Below are positions 1 through 9,589 of a stretch of 64,000 bases of DNA, in pieces. Location of the stretch: positions 2,710,415 through 2,774,414 of the forward strand of contig OX422205.1 of NCBI GenBank assembly GCA_949130485.1. Direction: 5' to 3'. Position 1 is the first letter of the stretch; each line of letters starts with the position of its first letter. Made by a program: the position numbers and the translations under genes. Under the pieces are notes generated by a model. That model saw nothing but the letters and a program-made list of their open reading frames with translations, was not told where the DNA came from and made no database searches. The DNA is from Agelas oroides (taxonomy: Eukaryota; Porifera; Demospongiae; Agelasida; Agelasidae).

Positions 1-1103
1 TGTAGGTATTCATTTTATTAGTCTATTCGATTAGTTAACTTCTTTTGAGAGCTCAGACTGTACCTATATAGGGTACATAGTCTGGCACTTGTCGATCATA
101 GATAACTTTGTGAACTGAATTTTGTGACATGGGTGTAGGTCAAGCTAAGCAATTCAGGACAAATGTCTAGTCTTCAAGCTGGGTACATCTAGATTTGTTA
201 CATCTAAATTAGACTAGTAAAAGTGGTGATATTTTGCAATCAACTACGTACACCATGCAGCTTTGGTAATTTTCAAATTGTCGAAAGCATCTCCACTCCT
301 GCAGCACTGATTTGGACATAACAAAGATCACACTACATTCAGAAGTGAATGAAAAAAATCCAAAAATAGCTTGGCAAAGGCTGAAAAGCCAGAGTATCAC
401 TAATCAACGACAGTTTCAATAGTATCAACTAAATAAAAGTGATACACTCCAGAAAGGATTTGGCAGAACTAGGGTGCGAAATTGCATTACATGCATCATT
501 ATGCCCTGGCACCACCCATACTTTAAACCTTCAGCCATGCAAAACAGTGTCATGCAGTGTGGTTCACCTGAAATACATGTTAGAAGGTGCACAAAGAGCT
601 CACAACAATCATCGATTGTTGTGAGCTCTTTGTGCACCTGGTGTAAATTCAAAATTTGGAGGTTGGGTTTTCACTTTGTGGCTGCCAGAAAAGGGTACAT
701 GCAGCTCAAGCTACCAGCTCATATAGTACCCAGAATAAAGTTGCTGTGTAATTTGCCTGGAATCATTATGAGGAAATTTTGCACATTAGCTGTAAACTAC
801 TATAGATGTTTATATGTATATCATGGTCTATTATACTTTAGGCAATGAAGCTCAATATTTTCATGGTGATCCAGAAAATGTCTATATAGTTATGTACAAA
901 TCTGATAGCAGTAAGATTACAAGGCAATGAGGTATATACAAAAGGTAGGAGAGTTCTAGCTCTCTGTGAGATCTGTCTATGTGCTCACTGTCATCATCTC
1001 AACTGCATGCAGTCTTCAGCTGCACACTCATGGTACAGACCTACTGCACAAGTGTCAACTGCACTTCAACCACATTTTGTAGCTTGCTTCTCGATATCAA
1101 AGT
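1..1103. repeat. Dispersed repeat arm, copy 1 (partial)
   Basis: No gene is seen here. The stretch matches, in the same orientation, the blocks beginning near 27264 and 32642, and matches 23519-23960 in reverse complement. Shared landmarks are the run around 'gtctggcacttgtcgatcat', the 'caaaaatagcttggcaaagg' region and 'aaaatttggaggttgggttt'. It leads directly into the F-box-like pseudogene, as the 27 kb copy does. The left end is cut by the window edge. Near 590-640 there is a local inverted repeat centred on 'caacaatcatcgattgttg'. Confidence 0.75.
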
Positions 1104-1608
1104 TCACAGCCTGCGCAACCTCTTCTTGCTCTTCTTGGTGCAGCAGATGTCATCAGACTGTCTTGGTCTGTTGCTGGGACTCACTCTCCCACTACACCCA
1201 CTCCCATGCCAGACAGGCTTGATGCACTTGAATGGAACAGCAGCTGAACACGTATTTTTGGTCTGGATTTGTGTCCAGGTGTTAGGGGAGAAGGTAACAA
1301 GTGGCTGCCTCTGAGTGGGAAAACACAATGAACTCCATCTGCTTCTCAGACACATGATGGTTTTCAGCATTCTCCTTGCACTTCTTGCGGTAGGCAGAGA
1401 CTTTGTTCATGAATTTGGGAGCAGCGGAGACCTGATAGTTCCATGTTGTACAGACTTGCAGACAGCTACACAGGTCAGTGGTGTTCAAGAGGGAAAATAC
1501 TCTCTCCGCAATCAGAGGCACTCCTGCTGAATACAGCTCAGTTGGGATGTCCTTGTGCTCTTGAGGGTAGGTGAGCAGCTCCAGTGATCCCTTGGTAGAG
1601 TAAGGCAT
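1104..1608 (-). pseudogene. F-box-like protein, copy 1, frameshifted
   Basis: The reading frame starts at an ATG at 1606-1608 and encodes a small protein whose first 60 residues contain an F-box-like segment (PLIAERVFSLLNTTDLCSCL followed by QVCTTW). F-boxes bind Skp1 and recruit substrates to SCF ubiquitin ligases; that role is inferred from the motif alone. Near 1316-1326 one extra base compared with the intact copy at 28359-28862 shifts the frame, so residues after about 95 continue in another frame to a C-terminus ending KKRLRRL. Both halves match the intact copy closely, so this is a recently broken paralogue. A GT-AG intron probably precedes the ATG, since 'gttcactcacag' lies just upstream on the minus strand. 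The F-box call is by pattern only. Confidence 0.6.
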
Positions 1609-1770
1609 CTTGGAGACAAACTGTGAGTGAACAATAACAAGGTGATATGAGGTATGTGAAAACTTTTGATGAATTCATGAGAGAGGGGGGCATTTTTGTA
1701 GAATCCTCACCCATTTCTGTCTGGCAGGTCATACGCCACGCGCCGGGAGAAACGGAATCTTTCGCATGTA

Positions 1771-1780
1771 CTATAAATAG
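1771..1780 (+). promoter_or_regulatory. Possible TATA element
   Basis: The string ctataaatag lies about 160 bases upstream of the F-box-like copy 1 and just before an open plus-strand stretch. It is nearly palindromic, so it could serve either strand. Only the sequence match supports it. Confidence 0.2.
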
Positions 1781-1818
1781 CACATCCGGTAGAGTTGTAG
1801 CTAGTGTGCGGGTGAAGC

Positions 1819-2007
1819 GTGAGTAAAAGTAGCTGCAAAACGATCGAGTTAGAGGCTTATCCGTTGGATAAGGATCGCGCGTTACCCAAGGAGATGCTCA
1901 AGAGTTTGACTGAAAGGCTACGCGGCCCCCTTCGACTGTCAGGCGTGGATAGCATCATAACACAAAGTTCCTCGCGTCAGGAAGGGCCGACAACCGTTCC
2001 TGTGTAG
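1819..2007 (+). other. Open stretch downstream of a TATA-like site
   Basis: A 62-codon open stretch lies 40 bases after the TATA-like sequence and has a protein-like composition (charged, with a KEMLKSLTERL segment). It has no ATG at its start (the first codon is GTG), so as written it is not a complete gene. It could be an internal or first exon, since 'tgtaggtagaac' at its end resembles a splice donor. No family was recognised. Confidence 0.15.
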
Positions 2008-2184
2008 GTAGAACTTGCCAGGTAAGTTTGGAGCGTTCACATCTTGTTGACTACGAGGGTAACACTGCGTTGTGAGGTCGTAGATCGTGGAACTGCGAAC
2101 TTGTGCGAAGGCGTGTTCTATTTTTAGTACATGCGGGGAGATACTGCCTGTTTCGAATTTTTGGCAGTTACTCCTCCCTCCGCA

Positions 2185-2394
2185 ATGAAAATGACGTCAT
2201 CATGCGCTCTTGGATCTGTAGAATCAGATAGTGTGAAATCAGCTAGGAAAGCTAAAGATAAGTTGCACAAGGCCTGTGAAAGAGTGTCAGAAACTCGTGA
2301 GTGAACTTTGTATAGGCAGGAACAAAACAGAATGCGCATGGCAAGCATGAGAGCGTCTGAAACCTTTGAGCAAACTGTGCAGAGGAAAGAGTGA
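2185..2394 (+). pseudogene. Helitron-like N-terminal repeat-motif remnant
   Basis: Reading from the ATG at 2185 gives a basic, charged peptide with a twice-repeated pattern: ERVSETRE, then RQEQNRMRMASMRASETFEQ. Repeats of this RASETxEQ type are, to my recollection, found in the N-terminal regions of Helitron-type Rep/helicase proteins of invertebrates. An in-frame TGA near 2307 stands where the second repeat has CAA, and a further TGA ends the frame. No helicase or Rep domain follows, so this is a decayed fragment. The name is an inference from one short motif. Confidence 0.4.
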
Positions 2395-2797
2395 GATAGA
2401 ATACATCATATCTTATTCTAAAAATACCATGCCCACTTGTGCCGTTTTGAGACAATTAAAACCTCATTACTTAATAATTACTAAAAATACCATGCCCACT
2501 TGTGCAACTCTATAACCTATCATCAATCACCTAAACCAATTATGATAAGCATAAACACTTATCTACCTTGCGCCGAGGGTTCTGCACTTCAGTGCTATTC
2601 ATTATATTATGTATGATGTGCATGATTGATCATGGAAGTGAGTTGTCCACCACCCCTTTTACTTTGACCCCTCATAGCATAAATTACTACCAGGAGTAAA
2701 TATAATTGGTGGCAATAATGGTGTTTTATGTCCATTGTATTTCACCACAACTCTGTGATCCTTTGATAGTCTGGACTCCAGATCCATCTGGCCAGGC
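2395..2797. other. Intergenic, no gene seen
   Basis: AT-rich sequence with no convincing reading frame. The only structure is a short direct repeat, 'aaaaataccatgcccactt', near 2420 and again near 2483. Confidence 0.5.
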
Positions 2798-3472
2798 CAG
2801 TGGCGGATTTAGGGGGGGTAAGGGGGGTGCAAATGCACCCCTTTGGCGGCTAGTAATGTATTTTGCGTACATAACTGCACGAGTCCATCAAATGATTATA
2901 CAGCAGTGGCATGCAGCAACAACAACCAGGCACAGTTACACACTCACGTATCAGTTCCTTACTGATCTCCAGACGTTTGACTAGGCCTAGAGTTACTTCG
3001 AGATCAGTTCGGCCCGAGGGGTCCGCCACGGCGCGCCTCGGCGTACGAGATTTCGAAATCCACTGGATTTCACGTGGAATTCGGATTTCAGAGTGGATTT
3101 CTGGATTTCACAGTGGATTTCTGGATTTCAGTTTGGATTTCTGCCGACAGGTTTCTTCAAGTATGTTCTTGGATATTTTAGTCATAGTTCCCAGCTTAGC
3201 AAAAAATTTTAGTTGGTTGTAGTTTTGGTTAACTAAATTTTAAAAAGGCCATACTAAAAATGTATTTAGTTAAAGTTATAGTTAACTAAAACAACACTGT
3301 CGGACAGTGTACGAGATTTCTTTTGTGACAGAACCCTCGGTTCGGCCTTCCAGCTATTATTGTATGAATGCGTTCACGTGACCGAAAGTGGGCGTGGCAA
3401 CCCAAAAATTTCCGCCGCGCTTTGCGCGCCAGTGACTGAACCCCCCTTTCTAAATTTCTAGATCCGCCACTG
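2798..3472. mobile_element. Non-autonomous hAT-like element, copy 1
   Basis: The 675-base element starts cagtggcggatttag and ends ctagatccgccactg, which are matching terminal inverted repeats. The flanks carry a 5-base direct repeat, caggc (2793-2797 and 3473-3477), consistent with a target-site duplication. It is about 95% identical to the element at 4131-4812. The interior has G/C runs next to the termini, a tract repeating 'ggatttc', and no transposase. CAGTG-type ends fit the hAT superfamily; most hATs make 8-base duplications and some lineages 5-base ones, so the superfamily is provisional. Confidence 0.75.
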
Positions 3473-4130
3473 CAGGCAAGGAAGGGTCTGGAGTCCAGAC
3501 TGATCTCATCCCACTAGATTAGGAAAGCAGCTAATCAATCTCAGTCCTTGGTTATAAATAGGCTAAATCTTCTACAGAGCATGCAAGCACTCTGAGCCTA
3601 GTTGACACGATGTCGAAATGAATGATGTTCCTCTGTGGACAATATCCTCGCCCCCCCCCCCCCCCCAGACATTCTTTACCAATGAATGCTATCCCCTGGT
3701 GAATAATATGCCCCTTAGTGCATGTCCTACCAGTGTAGTGTGGAATCTTTGTTTACAGGAAACAATTCTTACAAGGGAATTAGGGCAAGGCTGCCAAGGT
3801 GAGGTAGATTTAGTATTGCAACCACAAACAATAGATGCACAGTACTATATGCTTCAAGTATTGCAACTAGTGGACCTAAGCCCCACCAACCATCTTCAAG
3901 CAGTCACCATTCTGTAAAGGTCAGCTTCTTCTGTCTGGCTGGCTTAAGAAGCATAGCTACTCCAAGGTTAAATGTCTACCTCACAAGTTGTTGGCACAGT
4001 ATCACCACATGCATAGCCTTGTTGCCAGGCCCCACCCAGCTTTCTATTGCTTGCAGTTCTCTCTACCTGTGATGATAAACTTTACCAGGTTCTCCCCTTT
4101 CCTTTAGATTTTTTGTTTGTGCATGGGGAG
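3473..4130. other. Intergenic with left part of a Mutator-like MITE
   Basis: No gene is supported. A poly-C run sits at 3652-3666. From about 4014 the sequence ('agccttgttgccaggcccc', later 'accaggttctcccctttcc') matches the interior and right half of the MITE at 47736-48348. That old MITE was interrupted by the hAT-like element at 4131, and its end resumes after 4812. Confidence 0.5.
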
Positions 4131-4812
4131 CAGTGGCGGATTTAGGGGGGTAAGGGGGGTGCAAATGCACCCCCCTTTGGCGGCTAGTAATGTGTTTTGC
4201 GTACATAACTGCACGAGTCCATCAAATGATTATGCAGCAGTGGCATGCAGCAACAACAACCAGGCACAGTTACATACTCATGTATCAGTTCCTTACTGAT
4301 CTCCAGACGTTTGACTATAGGCCTCGAGTTGCTTCGAGAAATTCAGTTCGGCCCGAGGGGTCCGCCACGGCGCGCCTCGGCGTACGAGATTTCGAAATCC
4401 ACTGGATTTCACGTGGATTTCGGATTTCAGAGTGGATTTCTGGATTTCACAGTGGATTTCTGGATTTCAGTTTGGATTTCTCCCGACAGGTTTCTTCTTG
4501 TATGCTCTTGGATATTTTAGTTATAGTTCCCAGCTTAGCAAAAATTTTTAGTTAGTTGTAGTTTTGGTTAACTAAATTCTAAAAAGGCCATACTAAAATG
4601 TATTTAGTTAAAGTTATAGTTAACTAAAGCAACACTGTCGGACAGTGTACGAGATTTCTTTTGTGACGGACCCCTCGGTTCGGCCTTCCAGCTATATTTT
4701 GTACGAATGCGTTCACGTGACTGAAAGTGGGCGTGGCAACCCAAAAATTTTCCGGCGCGCGAAGCGCGCTGGTAACTAAACCCCCCTTTCTAAATTTCTA
4801 GATCCTCCACTG
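4131..4812. mobile_element. Non-autonomous hAT-like element, copy 2
   Basis: The 682-base element has the same termini as copy 1 (cagtggcggatttag and agatcctccactg, with one change at the right end). It is flanked by a 5-base duplication, gggag (4126-4130 and 4813-4817). Removing the element and one gggag restores a 'catggggagagcct' sequence like the end of the Mutator-like MITE at 48320-48348. The insertion is therefore nested and younger than its host MITE. No transposase is encoded. Confidence 0.75.
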
Positions 4813-4884
4813 GGGAGAGCCTCTAATCACCACACTGCATAGGCGTAGGAGCGCAAATTTGAAGTGTAGAGGCCATTCTGTGCA

Positions 4885-4992
4885 GGCCCGTAGCCAGGAT
4901 TTTTCGAAGGGGGGTTACATCGATGTCTGATTTGTATGTATGCATGCATAAACATGCACGACTAGGGGGTCTGGGGGTATGCTCCCCCAGGA
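4885..4992. repeat. CCCGTAGCCAGG-type repeat fragment
   Basis: The stretch begins 'cccgtagccaggatttttcg' with a G run, and continues with 'ggtctgggggtatgctcccc', a small inverted repeat. It looks like one end of a MITE family; the other end was not found. Confidence 0.35.
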
Positions 4993-5078
4993 AATTTTTA
5001 GAAATTAGATGCTGCTTCTGAGGCCATTTTGGGACAGAAGCAGAGCCGTATAGTAGCTACACGGCTCGCGGAGTATTG

Positions 5079-5358
5079 GCTACACTGACAACGGACGGAC
5101 TGGAGTACGTTATACCAGGCTATCGTGAATACAAGCGCGTTTGGAGTCCAGAGATCAATGAAAGGCTCAGCAACAGTCGAAAAACTAGTAGTCTCGAAAG
5201 TCGCACAAGCCGTCTGGTGCAAAATCTCTCTAAATAGAAAGCGCCCTTCAAAAAATATTTACGACACCAAAGGGCGCCTGCGATAGAGCGAGAAAAATTA
5301 GTTTACTGTCGTAAGGGCGCTTTCATTAGAGAGGCGCCTTAATTAAAGCCAATACGGT
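5079..5358. repeat. Partial MITE related to 19265-19715
   Basis: From 'ctacactgacaacg' to the right end 'aattaaagccaatacggt' this matches the interior and right end of the complete MITE at 19265-19715, including the shared 'gaatacaagcgcgtttggag' block and the several 'gcgcc' segments. The left terminus is missing. Confidence 0.6.
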
Positions 5359-5483
5359 AGGACACTTAAAATGCACAGTTAAGCGGTGTAAATAAAATCT
5401 TTTGGATCTGCTGACTCACTTACTATATGTGTGCACTCTTTACTAAAGTTGAGTTATAACAGTCACTATAGTGATCTTTAAAA

Positions 5484-6956
5484 CTATGCACAAACATCAT
5501 CTGGAAAAACTAGTTCATTCACTGCTTCAGGCCATGATGTTGACCTTTCACACGGCAAATGATAGTGGAGCTTGTTTGCAGCATTGGGGTTGTCTGGATC
5601 TTGATGCTGTTTGAGGAAATGCCCCACAAGATAGCCTTGGTAGGTACCTCCTCCGATAGTTATCAATGCTCTGCCACTGAACAGACTGCTTGCTTCTACA
5701 AGTGACACAAACCCCGAGTTAACTGGTGCATCAAAAGCCACTGGATCGAACTCTACCAAAGTTACGTTGAGCTGAGAAAGAAGTTTGGAGGATTTGTTTT
5801 CGCATATGCTGACCTCTCTGAATGAACCTTCATAGAGGCACGCATCACTACCATAACGTCCAAAGTCTTTCATGAGCAGTGTTCTCTTAGAGGTTATATT
5901 GTACTTCTGTTGAACCATACCCAGAAGAATGTTCAACTTCTTCATACAACACTGGTAAATGGCTTCAGGATCCGGCTTCGGATCCTTGAACACATGCCCA
6001 AATCGAATGTGAACTGAGAAATATGATGATTCATGGAGACCGAGGGAATGGATGAACTGATTTTTAGTGTCCAACACCTTATCGCTGTAGACTAACTGTG
6101 CTCCATTGATCCTGCATTTCCTCATAGTGATAGGATCAGTAAATGTGTGTGTAAACTTGCCCTGCCAACTTATGAACAGAATGCTCACTTGTAGTTTATT
6201 ACCATTGGCATCATTACCAATGTGACTGAGAACATAATCTCTCAACTGAACCAGTGAAATTGGAGCACTTTTATTTATACAAAACGCCTGTACCATTGTA
6301 AAACAAACTTTGGATGATAACCAATCAGGATTGGAAGTTCTCTCCAAAACAAACTCTTGATCAAGCAGTTTCTCCACCTGTTGAGACATGCTTTTATTTC
6401 TTGCAGTGTCGGTACAATCACAAATAGGGTCTTCTCCAAAGTTTACACTGGAATCCATGGCTTTATGAATCTCCCTTGAAAGTACAGCCATGTGCTTAGT
6501 GAAGTAGACAATGACAATATATCTATGAGAACGACTCAAGAACTCACTGAATGGCTCAAATAAGATTGGCCTGCCTTTTTCTGTGTCATTGGCCCTCTTA
6601 AGACAACCACTCAGCTCAGTGTTAAGAGATGAAGTGTTCAAAATAAGGCTGCACTTGAAGAAACTTGTAGCAGGGAGCAAGTAGCGTAGTCCAAACATTC
6701 GTGAGTTGTAGATGTATGGTTCAACTCCAGTGAGGTTCCAATCAGCAACCAAGTTAATAAACTCAATGTAGTGACTCACCGCATTTGCGAGCTGCTCCGC
6801 ATAGTGAAGCGAAAGCATGTAGCTCTTGGAGCCAGAAGACCTGGGTCTATGACTGGAGGATCGATGACTGTCGTAGTATATTGAAGCCACAATCAGGTTC
6901 ACCAGTACTATGGTTAGTGTTATAATATAGACGTGTTGGAGTTGCCGACCTGCCAT
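5484..6956 (-). CDS. O-fucosyltransferase-like type II membrane protein
   Basis: A single intronless frame of 490 residues runs from the ATG at 6954-6956 (MAGRQLQHVYI...). Residues 9-27 are hydrophobic and the next stretch is Ser/Arg-rich, giving the cytosol - membrane anchor - stem - lumenal domain layout of Golgi/ER glycosyltransferases. Several N-glycosylation sequons (NLT, NTS, NDT, NKS, NIT, NVT) agree with a lumenal domain. Around residue 315 is SVHIRFGHVF, resembling the HxRxG motif of GDP-fucose O-fucosyltransferases. Around residues 410-425 is NSGFVSLVEASSLFSG, then IGGGTYQG, resembling their C-terminal nucleotide-binding region. Transfer of a sugar to a secreted or surface protein is therefore likely, but donor and acceptor are unknown. 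A truncated near-identical copy lies at 14900-15718. Lack of introns could reflect a retrocopy or simply gene style here. Confidence 0.6.
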   Translation of the reverse strand: MAGRQLQHVYIITLTIVLVNLIVASIYYDSHRSSSHRPRSSGSKSYMLSLHYAEQLANAVSHYIEFINLVADWNLTGVEPYIYNSRMFGLRYLLPATSFFKCSLILNTSSLNTELSGCLKRANDTEKGRPILFEPFSEFLSRSHRYIVIVYFTKHMAVLSREIHKAMDSSVNFGEDPICDCTDTARNKSMSQQVEKLLDQEFVLERTSNPDWLSSKVCFTMVQAFCINKSAPISLVQLRDYVLSHIGNDANGNKLQVSILFISWQGKFTHTFTDPITMRKCRINGAQLVYSDKVLDTKNQFIHSLGLHESSYFSVHIRFGHVFKDPKPDPEAIYQCCMKKLNILLGMVQQKYNITSKRTLLMKDFGRYGSDACLYEGSFREVSICENKSSKLLSQLNVTLVEFDPVAFDAPVNSGFVSLVEASSLFSGRALITIGGGTYQGYLVGHFLKQHQDPDNPNAANKLHYHLPCERSTSWPEAVNELVFPDDVCA

Positions 6957-7116
6957 GATCTCTTCGTTGAACCGCAATCGTACAATGCAAATTAACGGTA
7001 GAAGTGTGGAATGCCTGGTACGCCACTGAGAAATGTAAGAAATTAACCTAAAACATTGTGTCAGAGAGTCGGTAGACGCCGTATAACTTCACCCTAAACG
7101 GGAGACTATAAACACT

Positions 7117-7230
7117 GGACCCGGGACCGAGGACCCAAGGACCCGAGGACCCGAGGACCGGGGACCCAAGGACCCGAGGACCGGGGACCCAAGGACCCGA
7201 GGACCGGGGACCCAAGGACCAGGGACCCAA
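7117..7230. repeat. GC-rich minisatellite, about 23-base unit
   Basis: About five degenerate copies of the unit gaccggggacccaaggaccc (plus gag). The same array is in the duplicated copy at 15879-15969 with fewer units, and in reverse complement at 22060-22121. The sequence just before it, 'gactataaacactggaccc', is shared with the edge of the ULP/PHD gene near 23500. Confidence 0.85.
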
Positions 7231-7475
7231 CGATCTAGCTCTGTTGCACTTAGCTTTTATGACAGAAATGCAATGTTCTAAGCTCAAACGTATACGGCTG
7301 TATCGTTGTGGGCCACAGAGTCCGCATTGTTATACACACAGTAGATTGTGCATTTCACGCTATCTGCTAGCTTAGTACTTGGCCATTCCTCTCAGCGGTG
7401 TGCAGCAATGCCCGGCCCAGTCTGGCAGCAGAGAAAAGTACAGTGTATAAAGACTTAAAAAACATTAAAAATGTA

Positions 7476-7572
7476 AAAAGATGTAGGGATGACATGCCAA
7501 AAAGTATGCAAACAAGGTAGGGATGAAAGCAAAGGCCAACATATTGGCAAAGCCCCATCCCTACATCTTTTT
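7476..7572. mobile_element. Hairpin MITE, 97 bases
   Basis: The left end aaaaagatgtagggatg and right end catccctacatcttttt form a perfect 17-base terminal inverted repeat. The element recurs at about 16211-16307 as part of the segmental duplication, and a fragment in reverse orientation lies at about 42832-42885. It encodes no protein. Confidence 0.7.
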
Positions 7573-7793
7573 CACACTACAGCTGACGCAATGCTGCTAG
7601 ATCATATTAGCCTCGTTCCTAAGTCGGCATGTGTGAGAAGGAAAGTGGCCTGGGGACAAGGCTAAAACCATGCCATTTACTTTAATGACACTTACTATCA
7701 TAAGCCAACTCACTGCGTAAGTTGTTGAAGAGGTTCCGTATAACATAATTAGGGGTCCCAACAAAAATCTAAGAACAAACGAACTTGACTCAA

Positions 7794-8512
7794 TTAATCT
7801 CCTTACTGTGCGTATACAGGGCTGCTGGATGCATTCCATGCATTATACCATACTCCTTTCTTGTGGGGGGTGAGCTGGGCCTAATGGAGGGCTAGAGCTG
7901 CTCAATAGCAGGGGCAGTTTATTAGCATTAGGCACATGCAACCAGTAATTAGCTTGCCCCCGACTATAATGACACATTGTCTGAAGCTTGGGGGTAAATC
8001 ACTGGTGGCGGAGCCTCCAGGTGTTGGCCCAGCTCAGATCACGTCTAATTAAGACGGAGAAATGTAGTCTGAAAAGGGGGTTGGGTACATGGGTGGGAAA
8101 ATTTTGAGTAGATACAGGCGAAAAAGGTAGCTGCAATGGCTAACAATGAGTGCAAAGGCAGTTGCCAAGGACAAGTGTAGACTGAGCATGCGCAAAGCCC
8201 ACCCAGCATTACGTAATTGCACGTGCTAAGAGCCGTTCGTCGATTAACTTTGTTTAACTAGCATTAAACATCATTTAATCTCCTTACTGTGCATATACAG
8301 GGCTGCTGGATGCATTCCATGCATTATACCATACTCCTTTCTTGTGGGGGGTGAGCTGGGCCTAATGGAGGGCTAGAGCTGCTCAATAGCAGGGGCAGTT
8401 TATTAGCATTAGGCACATGCAACCAGTAATTAGCTTGCCCCCGACTATAATGACACATTGTCTGAAGCTTGGGGGTAAATCACTGGTGGCGGAGCCTCCA
8501 GGTGTTGGCCCA
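7794..8512. mobile_element. Paired 238-base direct repeats (TRIM-like unit)
   Basis: Two copies of a 238-base sequence, 7794-8031 and 8275-8512, are identical except for about one base (gtgcgtatac versus gtgcatatac). They flank 243 bases of different sequence, so the layout is repeat-spacer-repeat, 719 bases in all. That resembles a terminal-repeat retrotransposon in miniature. I see no clear target-site duplication and no typical TG...CA ends, so a simple local duplication is an alternative. The left edge coincides with the right breakpoint of the duplicated segment that reappears at 14921-16530. Confidence 0.5.
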
Positions 8513-8959
8513 TGGACGAAGTCTTACCCCCAAGAGAGGAGAGGTAGGAAGGATTTTGATCAGGAATATTAGTGTACATAATGTGACTTTATAACAATAC
8601 CTGATCTCACCAGTTAAATGGTTGCTGCCCACGATTAAGCATTGGCAGAAAACCAAGAAGAGTAACCTACCTGAGCCGTAGGATTAGTTCATCAATGCAA
8701 CAACAAATGGAGCCTGGGGAGTGACAATTTTTATGCTGGCGTAAATGAAAGTGGGCGTACTGATTATTCGCTCTCTTCAGCTTCTTAAAGTGCACTGGCT
8801 GGTACTATGCTTAAGGGGAAGAAGCCGCTTAGCCAACTTTATATTGAAATTGCCACCTGCAATATCCCTGCTCGTCTCGACAACAAGCATCCACTGATAA
8901 ATGCTGTGGAACAAGCACTCAACCATTTAACTCAGTGGCCAACCCACTACAGTAGAGAG
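8513..8959. other. Intergenic; one ATG-started open stretch
   Basis: No recognised gene. An open stretch begins with an ATG at 8807 (MLKGKKPLSQLYIEIATCNI...) and stays open for 92 codons, but runs into degenerate satellite repeats after about 8960. Its first 50 residues could be a first exon; no family or splice site supports it. Confidence 0.25.
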
Positions 8960-9560
8960 ACTTTGAGGCATATCCCCGATTGCATATGGAGCTGCAACCA
9001 TAGACATAACCTTGTAGTCGTGGCTGAAACAGCAAATAGTGGTTATGGTGTGGCAAGCATTACACATAATTTAATGTTTATATAGCTCATCTTGATAACA
9101 GGCCTCTGGGAATACTATGGAGCCAGCATTCGAGTATCTTAACTCAGTGGCCAACACACTACAACAGATGGAAAATGTTATGGCATATCGTGGCTATAAG
9201 CGGCAAGCGTTGGCCATAATCTTGTGGTTATGGAGCAGCAGCATTAGGTATAACCTACTGGTTATGGTGTGGCGAGGATTAGACATAAACTAGTGGTTAC
9301 AGAGTAGCACACATTCGGCATAACCAAGTGGTTATGTTGCGGCAAGCATTAGGCATGACCTATGGAGCAGCAAGCATCAGACATAACCTTGTTGTAGGGT
9401 ATCTAGCAGCAATTATTAGATACATCTTTGTGGATATCGTAAAGGGACAATCTGGTGGTTATGGTGCGCCAAGCATGTTGCAGTGGCTGTATGCTAATCC
9501 TGTGGTTACATGTGGTTCAGGGGCAACCAATATTGGTGCCATTTGGTGCAATTAATGCAG
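8960..9560. repeat. Degenerate 35-base satellite, left outlier
   Basis: Diverged copies of the 'ggttatgg-gcggcaagcatt-ggcataacc' unit seen in pure form at 12950-13860. Spacing is irregular. Open frames here are by-products of the repeat. Confidence 0.65.
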
Positions 9561-9589
9561 ACAAATTATGTGGTCCTGAATTGTAAGGA

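Noticed and set aside
7609-7664. Further member of the tagcctcg MITE family
   Set aside because: The ends are similar, but no 9-base duplication flanks them and the interior does not pair well.
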